64,000 nt of DNA, taken from NCBI GenBank assembly GCA_027334165.1, contig DAHWXM010000019.1, positions 1 through 64,000 of the forward strand, given 5' to 3'. This document shows positions 28,978 through 38,603 of this stretch, piece by piece. This stretch comes from Microcaldota archaeon. GTDB lineage: Archaea > Micrarchaeota > Micrarchaeia > Micrarchaeales > CABMGC01. The first letter of the stretch is position 1; the number at the start of each line of letters is the position of its first letter. The notes beneath the pieces were generated by a model that made no database searches, was not told the origin of the DNA, and worked only from the letters and a program-made list of their open reading frames with translations. The translations under genes were made by a program, and so were the position numbers.

Positions 28978-30069
28978 ATGGCTGAGCGTAAGGCATGGCT
29001 CTATCTGGAGGATGGTACAGTGATGGAGGGCAGGGGATTCGGCGGAACATCCAGACGTGGGGGAGAAGTCGTCTTCACCACGGCCATGAATGGATACCCA
29101 GAAAGCCTTACGGATCCTTCTTACCTGGGACAGATACTCATTATAACGCATCCACTCGTGGGAAACTATGGTGTCCCTAGTCCGAAATTTTTAAACGGCA
29201 GGCTACTGAACTTCGAAGCCGAAATGATAAGCGTCGAGGGACTTATCGTAAGCGAGCTTACTGAGGGCAGCAATTATGAGGAGAGAAAAAGCCTCGAATC
29301 ATGGTTCATGGAAAGTAACGTCCCTGGGTTGTCGGGCATAGACACGCGAGAGCTGGTAAAAAAGATACGCGATAATGGAGTCATGCGAGGAATTATCTCA
29401 CAGGAAAAACTGTACCAACCGCTCGCAGAATTTGCATCCCAGGAACCGCTCTGCCTTGTCAAAAAGGCATCCGTCAGCCAACCTATCGAATACGCGGGAA
29501 GTAGGAGAGGAAACATAGTCATTGTTGATCTTGGCGCGAAGCAGGGTATAGTAAACTGCCTTGCGGATACAGGATACACGATAGTGAAGGTGCCGTACGA
29601 TTCTGATGAAAACAGGATAATGAATTACGATCCGGTAGGCATCGTGTACAGCAATGGGCCCGGAAATCCCAATGAACTCAAACGGCAGGCGGAAGAGCTA
29701 TCAAAACTTCTAGAACGCAACATACCTACGCTTGGAATATGCCTTGGGCATCAGGTGGCAGTCTTGGCGCTTGGGGGTGAAGTTGAAAAGATGAAGTATG
29801 GTCATAGAGCCATCAACAAGGCGGTTCTTGAGCGAGGCAGCGGAAGATCTTACATCACAACGCATAACCACGGATACGCGGCGTCGGGAAAGGGCATAGA
29901 CAAATCCGACGTCTGGTTTGTGAGCCCTGATGACGGAATCATAGAAGGCCTTCGAAGAGGGAACCTTATGACGACGCAATTCCATCCAGAAGCAAGGCCA
30001 GGACCGAGGGATACCGAATTCGTGTTCGGGCTTTTTGAAAAGATGATTGAAAATGCAAGACACCCTTAA
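28978..30069 (+). CDS. carA: Carbamoyl-phosphate synthase small subunit
   Basis: AWLYLEDGTVMEGRGFG; GATase GICLGHQVAVLALGG. Confidence 0.96.
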   Translation: MAERKAWLYLEDGTVMEGRGFGGTSRRGGEVVFTTAMNGYPESLTDPSYLGQILIITHPLVGNYGVPSPKFLNGRLLNFEAEMISVEGLIVSELTEGSNYEERKSLESWFMESNVPGLSGIDTRELVKKIRDNGVMRGIISQEKLYQPLAEFASQEPLCLVKKASVSQPIEYAGSRRGNIVIVDLGAKQGIVNCLADTGYTIVKVPYDSDENRIMNYDPVGIVYSNGPGNPNELKRQAEELSKLLERNIPTLGICLGHQVAVLALGGEVEKMKYGHRAINKAVLERGSGRSYITTHNHGYAASGKGIDKSDVWFVSPDDGIIEGLRRGNLMTTQFHPEARPGPRDTEFVFGLFEKMIENARHP

Positions 30070-33000
30070 AAAGATTCTGATAATAGGCTCCGGAGGGATA
30101 AAGATAGCTGAGGCTGCGGAATTCGATTACAGCGGAAGTCAGGCGCTCAAGGCTCTGAGGGAAGAGGGCATAGAAAGCGTAATAGTGAATCCAAACATCG
30201 CAACGATACAGACAAGCAAGAACATGGCCGACAGGATTTACCTGCTTCCTGTGACCGGAGAATTCATAGAAAAAGTGATAGAGAAAGAAAGGCCGGATGG
30301 CATAATGGTAGGATTTGGGGGGCAGAGCGCACTTAACGCTGGCGTTGACCTTTACAAAAAAGGTGTGTTGGAAAGATACAACGTCAGGATACTAGGAACA
30401 GATATCAAAAAAGTCGAGATAGCCCTTAGCCGAGAGCGCTTCAAGAATCGAATGAAGGAACTAGGAATAACGGTACCTCCGAGCATCTCCGCTTCCAGTC
30501 AGGAAGAAGCGGTGCGCGGAGCAAAAACGCTCAGGTATCCAATAATGATACGTGCAAGCTTCAGTCTTGGGGGGAGGGGATCAGTAATAGCGCGTAATGA
30601 AAAGGAACTTGTTGAAGGGCTAGACAAGGCCTTTGCGCAAAGCGGCACAGGAGAGATACTACTTGAGGAGCATCTCAGAGGCTGGAAGGAGATAGAGTAT
30701 GAAGTGGTAAGGGATAGGCTCGGAAACTGTGCGGTCACCGCATGTATAGAGAATCTGGACCCGATGGGGATCCATACCGGGGAATCGATGGTTGTGACAC
30801 CGCCCCAGACGCTCAACGACAACGATTATCAGAATATGAGAAGCGTCGCGATAAGAGTTGCGGAGGACATGAAACTTGTTGGAGAATGCAACGTTCAGTT
30901 CGCATTAAACCCTTCCAATGGTGAGTTCTGCGTCATAGAGACAAATCCGAGAATGTCGAGATCCAGCGCGCTGGCGAGCAAGGCAACGGGATACCCGCTT
31001 GCGTACGTGAGCGCAAAATTGGCGTTAGGCTACAGCTTGTATGAAATAAAGAATACCGTCTCGGGGTCGACGACGGCATGCTTTGAGCCCAGCCTTGACT
31101 ACGTAACGATAAAGGCGGCAAGATGGGACATGGAGAAATTCGACGGAATTAGCAGAAGCTTGGGCACTGAAATGAAAAGCACCGGTGAGATAATGAGCGT
31201 AGGCAGAGGCCTCGAAGAGGCGATGCAAAAGGCCGTGCGTATGCTGGACATCGGAGAACCGGGACTTGTCGGGGGGAAAATTTACGGCTCGATAGATTTG
31301 GACACAACGGACGTGTTGAGTGCACTCGAAGAAAAAATGCCTTATTGGTTTCTCTACGCTGCCCGGGCGATGAGGGATGGGATCGGGACAGAGGAATTGC
31401 ACGAAATCACACACGTGGACAGATTCTTCCTGAAAAAAATCGAGAAGGTAGTGAGATTTTACGAAAGCAACAAGGGCAAAAAACTCGAGGGAGAAGATGC
31501 AGATATGGCAAGGCGCCTCGGCTTTTCTGAGTCGCAGTTAAGCATCGAATCGGCGATGCCGAAGATAAAAAGGATAGACACAGTTGCTGGAGAGTGGCCG
31601 GCAGACACCAATTATCTATATTCAACGTTTAACGGTAGCACAAGCGATTCCGCACCGGATAAGAGAGGAGGCGTGCTGGTTGTCGGGGCAGGGGGCTTCA
31701 GGATAGGAACGTCGCTTGAATTTGATTGGAGCACCGTATCACTTGTCAGGGGGTTCGGAGGGATGCGGAGAAGCGCCGTGCTCAACTGCAATCCAGAGAC
31801 GGTTTCCACAGATTGGGATGAAATAGGGGAGTTGTATTTTGACGAGATAACTGAAGACACAGTTGCAAAAATATATTCGTATGGAAAATTCGACAATGTT
31901 GCATTGTTTACAGCCGGACAGGCAGGAAACAACATAGCTACGGGACTTGAGAGGCGTGGTGTAAAGATCTACGGATCGTCGGCAAACGCAATCGACACTG
32001 CGGAAGACAGGGAGAAATTCTCCAGGCTTGCCGAGAGTATAGGTATACGCCAGCCGGATTGGATCGTGGCAGTATCAGCCGCGGAAGCGGAAAAATTCGC
32101 GGATTCTGTGGGATTCCCTGTAATAATAAGGCCAAGTTACGTGCTGAGCGGATCGGCAATGAAGAGAGTGAACAACAAGGAGGAATTGCACATGTACATC
32201 AGAAGCGCGGCGGAAGTTTCCAAAAAGCACCCGGTAGTGATTTCTAAGTATCTGGACAATAGCATTGAGGCAGAACTTGATTGCGCCGCGGACTCTAAGA
32301 ACGTGATAGGGATAGGCATGACGCACATAGAGGAAGCAGGAGTGCACAGCGGTGACGCTACGATAGTTACACCTTGCACAATTTCGGCTTACGGGATTAT
32401 GAAGGAAGTCGCCCTAAGGCTTACTAACGAGATGGCTATACGCGGTCCATTCAACATACAGTTCGTGGTGAATGGCAATGACGTGTACGTAATAGAGCTT
32501 AACCTAAGGGCAAGCAGGTCAATGCCATACTCTTCAAAAGCCGTAGGGATAAACCTGATAGAGCATGCGATAACTGGCATCGATGGCGCGTTTGACTTTA
32601 ATGGCTTTCACGAGCCAGAGCATGGCGCATACTTGGTGAAATCGCCGCAATTCTCTTGGAGCCAGCTGAGAGGGGCTTACCCGCATCTTGGCCCAGAGAT
32701 GAGAAGTACAGGAGAAGTGGCCGCTTTCGGAAAGACAATCGATGATGCTCTCATAAAGAGCTGGCTTGGTGCAACGCCAAATATGGTTCCAAAATCAAAG
32801 GTGCTAGTATATGGCGTATCCAATGTGCATAACCTTGAGGTTGCGGCAAGAACCCTTGGATCGGAAAACACACTCACGCTTTCTGGAGCCGCGATAGATG
32901 ATGCAGCAACGATCAGCGCAGACGAAGCAGTACGGATGATGAGAAGGAGGGAGATTGGCCTAGTGGCAACGGATGGAGATGTGCGAGGCATAGATTATAC

Positions 33001-33124
33001 GGTACGCAGGGCTGCGGCAGACCTGAACACACCACTCGTGCTTAACGGGAAACTCGCCGAAAGGCTGGCTGGAGCGATGAGTGCTGAAGAAATCACGTGC
33101 ATGGAGATGAGCGAATATAGTTAG
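30053..33124 (+). CDS. carB: Carbamoyl-phosphate synthase large subunit
   Basis: About 1023 aa, duplicated ATP-grasp, start overlapping carA stop. Confidence 0.97.
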   Translation: MQDTLKKILIIGSGGIKIAEAAEFDYSGSQALKALREEGIESVIVNPNIATIQTSKNMADRIYLLPVTGEFIEKVIEKERPDGIMVGFGGQSALNAGVDLYKKGVLERYNVRILGTDIKKVEIALSRERFKNRMKELGITVPPSISASSQEEAVRGAKTLRYPIMIRASFSLGGRGSVIARNEKELVEGLDKAFAQSGTGEILLEEHLRGWKEIEYEVVRDRLGNCAVTACIENLDPMGIHTGESMVVTPPQTLNDNDYQNMRSVAIRVAEDMKLVGECNVQFALNPSNGEFCVIETNPRMSRSSALASKATGYPLAYVSAKLALGYSLYEIKNTVSGSTTACFEPSLDYVTIKAARWDMEKFDGISRSLGTEMKSTGEIMSVGRGLEEAMQKAVRMLDIGEPGLVGGKIYGSIDLDTTDVLSALEEKMPYWFLYAARAMRDGIGTEELHEITHVDRFFLKKIEKVVRFYESNKGKKLEGEDADMARRLGFSESQLSIESAMPKIKRIDTVAGEWPADTNYLYSTFNGSTSDSAPDKRGGVLVVGAGGFRIGTSLEFDWSTVSLVRGFGGMRRSAVLNCNPETVSTDWDEIGELYFDEITEDTVAKIYSYGKFDNVALFTAGQAGNNIATGLERRGVKIYGSSANAIDTAEDREKFSRLAESIGIRQPDWIVAVSAAEAEKFADSVGFPVIIRPSYVLSGSAMKRVNNKEELHMYIRSAAEVSKKHPVVISKYLDNSIEAELDCAADSKNVIGIGMTHIEEAGVHSGDATIVTPCTISAYGIMKEVALRLTNEMAIRGPFNIQFVVNGNDVYVIELNLRASRSMPYSSKAVGINLIEHAITGIDGAFDFNGFHEPEHGAYLVKSPQFSWSQLRGAYPHLGPEMRSTGEVAAFGKTIDDALIKSWLGATPNMVPKSKVLVYGVSNVHNLEVAARTLGSENTLTLSGAAIDDAATISADEAVRMMRRREIGLVATDGDVRGIDYTVRRAAADLNTPLVLNGKLAERLAGAMSAEEITCMEMSEYS

Positions 33125-33149
33125 GCTTGCAGATAGGAACGATGCGGAT

Positions 33150-34595
33150 TTATTTCACGCACATATAATTGGCCGGCAGGTATATGGAAAATGCGGGGTA
33201 CTTGAACTGCGCATACGTGCCAGGCATTAGACTCACACTCCCACCACAATAATCCTGTGCACTTATATTGTAGAACAACAAGAAGGGCATTCTAGCCACG
33301 GTGGAATTGCAATAGTATGGGGAATAGGTAGTCACGTTGTAATAATCCATGTATGGCCATGCGTTGGAAACTATAGAACAGCCGGAAATGCCAGTGCTCT
33401 TCAACGCGGAGACAGCATCGGAGAGCACAGGATTCTTGGAATCCACGCTGCCGTGTAGATTAAACCCCGAATGTGCCAAATTAAAACACGTTGCGATCAT
33501 GAGGACCATGCTTGTGCCAAAGACCGCATATGGCATTGCCTTCTCGCTCGCGCGTTTTCCAAACAGCATCATGTTCCCAATTCGACTTCGGTCCAGAACA
33601 ACGGCCACCAACATCGATGCGCTAAGATAAACTAGGAAGCCCAATCTTATCGCACCTTGCGCATTGTCGAATGAAAATGCAAATCCTGCAATAGACAGCA
33701 GAAGAGATACAAACAATATCGTAATCCCGCGTTCCGCGATGAACTCATGCGTCCTTATGCTGCGCCTTAATTTTTTACCATCATTTAGCCGATGCGCTGC
33801 CCAAAAACATGCAGCCACTGCCAAGACCATAGCAAGTATCACAATGGGATACCAGAGCACCAAGCCGAGCATATTTGCGAATGCACCGAGTCCGAGGCTT
33901 TGCTGCTGGGTTTCGGCCAGCTGCAGGAAGTAGCTTTGAAGAGGATCTCCGAAAATGGCCCAGTTCACTGCAAGCCATGGTAATGTCACAAGGGCGAACA
34001 TGCATAGTGAGCGTACTGTGCTCCGACGCTTTCCTACGAATAACAGCATAGGCAAGAGGGCTAGCCCAACGTATTTTGACAGGCCTGCCAGGCCTACCAG
34101 TATGCCGGCTTCAGATCTCTTGGCCACTATAAGCCCCATTGCCAGCATGGAAAAACTTGCCGCCAATATTTCATTGCCGTTGTAGAGTACAGTGTAGCTT
34201 ATAACATAAGGGCTTGCCATTATTGAAGAAAGCATCAGTGGATCCACGTTCAGTGATTTTGCAGTAGCATACGCGGCCAGAAACAGCATGGCCATTAGGA
34301 AGAGAAGGTATGCCGGTAACGCCAGGTTACCCGCAAATAGTATAAACGCGGCGAGGAGGAGGGATGGAAGTGGCTCCCATACGCCATCGAAATAGAAGTT
34401 CTTGCCAACACTTAGTGCATGGGCAGGATTTATCGCATGGCCAAAGCCTTCTGCAACGGACCTTCCATTCAGATAGTGCGATATGAAGTCCCATCCAACA
34501 CCGTTTGTTCTATACACGCCAAGGATCGCAACCGAGCTTATTGTGAATAGGATTATGCCGCCCAGTGCCTTGTACACATTCATTGAATATACCAT
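33150..34595 (-). CDS. Multi-TM membrane protein, GT-C mannosyltransferase-like (DUF2029/GT87-like)
   Basis: 481 aa, about 10 TM, N-terminal luminal RTNGVGWDFISHYLNGRSVAEG. Confidence 0.65.
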   Translation of the reverse strand: MVYSMNVYKALGGIILFTISSVAILGVYRTNGVGWDFISHYLNGRSVAEGFGHAINPAHALSVGKNFYFDGVWEPLPSLLLAAFILFAGNLALPAYLLFLMAMLFLAAYATAKSLNVDPLMLSSIMASPYVISYTVLYNGNEILAASFSMLAMGLIVAKRSEAGILVGLAGLSKYVGLALLPMLLFVGKRRSTVRSLCMFALVTLPWLAVNWAIFGDPLQSYFLQLAETQQQSLGLGAFANMLGLVLWYPIVILAMVLAVAACFWAAHRLNDGKKLRRSIRTHEFIAERGITILFVSLLLSIAGFAFSFDNAQGAIRLGFLVYLSASMLVAVVLDRSRIGNMMLFGKRASEKAMPYAVFGTSMVLMIATCFNLAHSGFNLHGSVDSKNPVLSDAVSALKSTGISGCSIVSNAWPYMDYYNVTTYSPYYCNSTVARMPFLLFYNISAQDYCGGSVSLMPGTYAQFKYPAFSIYLPANYMCVK

Positions 34596-34800
34596 GACTT
34601 GGTCTCCTCATTCTCCTCGTCTACTCTTACACAGGTGTGTTTTATAGCCTTTAACATGCATCGTGCACGGAACAAGACCGGAATTAGGATGTTAATGTAT
34701 GAAGTTCGGGATAACATTTCAGTTGCACGTGTCAGCTTGAATTGAACGCCACGCAAAGGCTTAAATTGGCGTGAACCGCATCAGTCTTGATCTACGATTA

Positions 34801-35682
34801 ATGGCAATGGCCAGGGATAGCGTGAGACTGCAATCTGCGATGGAGTACCTGATGACCTACGGATGGGCGATACTCGTCATCGCGGTCGTCCTGGGCGTGC
34901 TGTACTCCATAGGCGTGTTCAACCCCTCAAATTTCGCGCCGAAGGCGCAGTCCGGATCGTGCCAGGTGTTCAGGCCGAACGGTCCGGGAACGAGTTATGA
35001 CTTGAATCTGGAAGGAACGTGCAACGGTGAGCTGCCACAGTACGTTGCCTACTTCAACGGGCAGTCATATTTTCAAATGTCATCAAACCAGTACGTGCCA
35101 ATAGAAGGCAATGCAGTGACTATAACCGCATGGATAAACCCTTCACAGACGTCAAGTGTGGGACAGGTGGTCAGTGTCGGGGGAAATGCATGGAATTACC
35201 TTATTGAAACAGGGACCGAATTCAGCTTCTGTCTCATAGCAAGCAATGGCGGGGGCACTTGCGTGGTGAATCCGAAGCCCCTGCGGAGTAACACATGGTA
35301 CTTTGTGGCGGGGGGATACAATCCGTCAGACACTACGGCTTTTGCGTATATCGATGGTTCCTTGGAGACAAGCAACTTCGGTACGATGTCCTACGAGCCG
35401 CCATACCAAACGGTCAGGATAGGAACATCGCAATCTGGCACGATACAGTTCTTCTCCGGCATGATAGCCAACGTGCAGGTGTACAATGCAACCCTTTCCG
35501 GGGATGATGTGAATGCACTTTATGCGGAGGGAATAGGTGGCGCGCCGATAAAACCGCAGAATCTCGTGGGATGGTGGCCGTTGAACGGAGATGGGAATGA
35601 CTACTCAGGGAACTTAAATGGCGGTACGGGACACAATGTAGAATTTAGCGGCAGTTGGCTTGGAGCGTACGCGACCACGTGA
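34801..35682 (+). CDS. Pilin-like N-terminus fused to LamG/concanavalin A-like domain (surface protein)
   Basis: RLQSAMEYLMTYGWAILVIAVVLGVLYSIGVF class III-type signal segment; LamG-like ITAWINPSQTS...TWYFVAGGYNPSDTTAFAYIDGSLE; ATG at 34801 preferred because TATA (cttaaatt) at about 34760. Confidence 0.78.
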   Translation: MAMARDSVRLQSAMEYLMTYGWAILVIAVVLGVLYSIGVFNPSNFAPKAQSGSCQVFRPNGPGTSYDLNLEGTCNGELPQYVAYFNGQSYFQMSSNQYVPIEGNAVTITAWINPSQTSSVGQVVSVGGNAWNYLIETGTEFSFCLIASNGGGTCVVNPKPLRSNTWYFVAGGYNPSDTTAFAYIDGSLETSNFGTMSYEPPYQTVRIGTSQSGTIQFFSGMIANVQVYNATLSGDDVNALYAEGIGGAPIKPQNLVGWWPLNGDGNDYSGNLNGGTGHNVEFSGSWLGAYATT

Positions 35683-35706
35683 ACCATAAACATGTGCGAG
35701 TTTGTG

Positions 35707-35792
35707 TGCAGGGGGAGAGATTTGAACTCTCGCATCCGATAAGGAAGCGGGTCCTAAGCCCGTCGCATTTGGCCAGGCTCTGCCACCCCTGC
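35707..35792 (-). tRNA. tRNA-Leu(TAG)
   Basis: Revcomp GCAGGGGTGGCAGAGCCTGGCCAAATGCGACGGGCTTAGGACCCGCTTCCTTATCGGATGCGAGAGTTCAAATCTCTCCCCCTGCA; 7-bp acceptor stem GCAGGGG/CCCCTGC, long variable arm, TTCAAAT T-loop. Confidence 0.93.
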
Positions 35793-35853
35793 AGCAGATA
35801 GCAATTTGCTGTTTAAGGTATTTATACTTGCTTATGCAAGAATATGTGATGGG

Positions 35854-37152
35854 ATGATAACCACAAGATACGTAAGAGAACACGTAAAAGAGATAGAAGA
35901 ATCCATGGGCAAACGTCATTCGGATTATCCCATCTCAGAACTCATGGAACTTGATGAAAAAGGCAGGAGGGTAAACACTGAATTGCAGGAACTACGCGCC
36001 GAGAGGAACACCGGAAGCCTCGAAATAGCGAAGATGAAGAAAGAGGGTAAGGCAATCGATAAAGAAAAACTCGATGGACTTGCAAAAATCAAGGATGACA
36101 TAGAAAGGAAAGAGCAGGAGTTCGCAATGGATCAGGCGAGAATCGAGCACCTGCTCATGAACATGCCAAATACATTGCATCAGAGCGTTCCGTTCGGAAA
36201 AGACTCTGGTGAAAACGTTGAAATTAGGAAATGGGGCACGCCGCGGCGCAGTGCTTCCAAGAACCACGTAGACTTACTCAAAGACCTCGGACTGCTAGAC
36301 CTGGAGACCGCCGCAAAAGTTTCAGGGGCGCGGTTCTACTACCTGAAGGGCGACCTTGCGCTTCTCGAACAGGCCCTAATACGTTTCTCCATAGACATAA
36401 TGGTCAGTAAAGGATACGTGCTCGTATCACCGCCGCTGATGCTGAAAAAGAAGTACTATCAAGGAGCTACGGCGTTGGGTGATTTCGAGGAAGCGCTTTA
36501 CAGGGTGTCCGAACCTAGCGAGGTGCAGGGAGCATCTAACCTGGAAAGGATAGAGGATGAACTGTTCCTGATAAGCACATCGGAGCACCCCATGGCGGCA
36601 CTGGTCGCGGAAAATGTGTACTCCACCAGGGAACTTCCGATAAAGTATGTCGGAATAAGTCCATGCTTCAGGCGCGAGGCTGGCGCGCATGGAAAAGACA
36701 CAAAGGGTATATTCAGAGTGCACCAGTTCTACAAGGTAGAGCAATTCGTTGTGTCAAAACAGGAGGATTCATGGGCGCTTTTTGAGGACATGATGAAGAA
36801 CTCCGAGGAGATCTTCCAGAAGCTCGGTCTTCACTACAGGATAGTTAACATATGTACGGGAGACATAGGGATCGTTGCTGCGAAGAAGTACGATCTCGAG
36901 GTGTACATGCCTTCCAGTGGTGAATATCGCGAGCTCGTATCGTGCTCCAACTGCACAGACTGGCAGTCCCTAAGGCTGGACATAAAGTACGATGAGGGCG
37001 GCAAGCGCAGTTATGCGCACACACTCAACTCCACAGTAAGTGCGATTGAAAGGCTCATAGTGGCGATAGTCGAGAACTATTCGAACGACGACGGAAGCAT
37101 AACGGTGCCGGATGCTCTAGTCAAGTACATGGGCAAGAGCAAAATAGGCTGA
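35854..37152 (+). CDS. serS: Seryl-tRNA synthetase
   Basis: N-terminal coiled coil, class II motifs (GISPCFRREAGAHGKDTKGIFRVHQFYKVEQF). Confidence 0.95.
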   Translation: MITTRYVREHVKEIEESMGKRHSDYPISELMELDEKGRRVNTELQELRAERNTGSLEIAKMKKEGKAIDKEKLDGLAKIKDDIERKEQEFAMDQARIEHLLMNMPNTLHQSVPFGKDSGENVEIRKWGTPRRSASKNHVDLLKDLGLLDLETAAKVSGARFYYLKGDLALLEQALIRFSIDIMVSKGYVLVSPPLMLKKKYYQGATALGDFEEALYRVSEPSEVQGASNLERIEDELFLISTSEHPMAALVAENVYSTRELPIKYVGISPCFRREAGAHGKDTKGIFRVHQFYKVEQFVVSKQEDSWALFEDMMKNSEEIFQKLGLHYRIVNICTGDIGIVAAKKYDLEVYMPSSGEYRELVSCSNCTDWQSLRLDIKYDEGGKRSYAHTLNSTVSAIERLIVAIVENYSNDDGSITVPDALVKYMGKSKIG

Positions 37153-37164
37153 CGGGGGAGTGGG

Positions 37165-38361
37165 ATGAAGAAGGAATATGACGTTATAAGGGATATAAAG
37201 CGTCTGCGTGGCGTACGTGGCTACGGTACCGAATTGATAAGTATATACGTGCCTGCAGGGTACCAGATAACAGAGGAGATATCAAGGCTTAGGCAGGAGC
37301 ATAGCGAATCGGGAAATATCAAGTCCAAATCGACCAGGACAAACGTACAGAGCGCCATTGACAAGATAATACAGTACCTCAGGCTGTTCAGGGAGACCCC
37401 GAAGAATGGATTGGTGGTATTCTGCGGCAACATATCGAAGAATGCCGGAAAAGTGGACATAGAGCTATTCTCGATAGAACCTCCCCTGCCACTCAAGGTT
37501 AACATCTACAGGTGCGATTCCACGTTTCTGCTTGGACCTATAGAGGAGATGGTCGGCTCGAAGGACATGTATGCACTTGTGGTAATGGATGGTAGAGAAG
37601 CCACAATAGCGACGCTGAAAGGTTCCCACATACAGGTCATAAAGAAACTGAATTCTATGGTGCACGCCAAGGTAAGAAAGGGTGGACAGTCTGCCGCAAG
37701 ATATGAGCGAGTTATAGAAGAGAGCATAGGGGAGTACTACACTCGTGTATCTGAAGTGGTAAACTCGACTTTCATGCAGAACCAATTCAAGCTAAAGGGG
37801 CTCATCGTGGGCGGGCCTGGACCCACAAAAGAAAACTTCGCGAAGTCAAACACGCTCAACTACCAGGTAAAGATACTTGGTGTGTACGATACGGGATACA
37901 CCGATGAATACGGACTGAGTGAGCTTGTTGAGAAGGCCGCAGACCTTCTCAAGGAGCAGGAAGCCTTCCAGGAAAGAAAGATCGTTGAGAGATTCAAGCA
38001 GGAGATCGTTAGAGGCGGACTTGCTGCGTATGGTTATGAGAATACGAAAAAAGCGCTGGAGAACAACCAGGTCAGCCTTCTCATACTGAACGATGAGCTC
38101 GAGATACACGAAGTCAAGTACAAGTGCAATTCCTGCAACCAGGTCTTCGACGCGGTTGAGATAGGGGAGGGCAGGAAGACAAAGCACGAATGCGGAGGTA
38201 ATCTCACAATAGTTGAGGAGCATGATGCACTTGGCGACCTGATAGACATTGCCGATAATGGAGGAGTCGAAACGGTGTTCATATCAAGCGAGAGCTCGTA
38301 CGGCAAAGAATTCCTTTTTGGCTTCAGCGGCATAGGGGTCTTGCTAAGGTATAAGAGTTAG
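37165..38361 (+). CDS. prf1: Peptide chain release factor aRF1
   Basis: GTELISIYVPAG, NIKSKSTRTNVQSA, GGQSAARYER (GGQ motif). Confidence 0.95.
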   Translation: MKKEYDVIRDIKRLRGVRGYGTELISIYVPAGYQITEEISRLRQEHSESGNIKSKSTRTNVQSAIDKIIQYLRLFRETPKNGLVVFCGNISKNAGKVDIELFSIEPPLPLKVNIYRCDSTFLLGPIEEMVGSKDMYALVVMDGREATIATLKGSHIQVIKKLNSMVHAKVRKGGQSAARYERVIEESIGEYYTRVSEVVNSTFMQNQFKLKGLIVGGPGPTKENFAKSNTLNYQVKILGVYDTGYTDEYGLSELVEKAADLLKEQEAFQERKIVERFKQEIVRGGLAAYGYENTKKALENNQVSLLILNDELEIHEVKYKCNSCNQVFDAVEIGEGRKTKHECGGNLTIVEEHDALGDLIDIADNGGVETVFISSESSYGKEFLFGFSGIGVLLRYKS

Positions 38362-38387
38362 CAAAGTAACAAGAAACCCGAGAAAGA

Positions 38388-38397
38388 TTTATAAATA
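38388..38397 (+). promoter_or_regulatory. Strong archaeal TATA box directly upstream of candidate ncRNA
   Basis: gagaaagatttataaatatg. Confidence 0.55.
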
Positions 38398-38418
38398 TGA
38401 TTCATCTCATCTATTTTG

Positions 38419-38475
38419 GCGTTTAGAGCATATTCTATTTATCCTTCCCCACCCTCTAAACGCTTTTATCCTTCA
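38419..38475 (+). ncRNA. Candidate small structured RNA (unknown family)
   Basis: Perfect 10-bp stem GCGTTTAGAG (38419-38428)/CTCTAAACGC (38454-38463), 25-nt pyrimidine-rich loop, then ttttatccttcatttc; stem begins where the TATA at 38388 predicts a TSS. Confidence 0.4.
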
Positions 38476-38603
38476 TTTCAGCAAATAAGTATTATCACTA
38501 ATACTCGCGATTTCTCACGTTCCGGCATCCGGAACACGCGCACCACAAACGGTGGCACGTTTCATGCCATGCTTTATAAAGTTTTAAGTGAGATTGAATT
38601 ACC

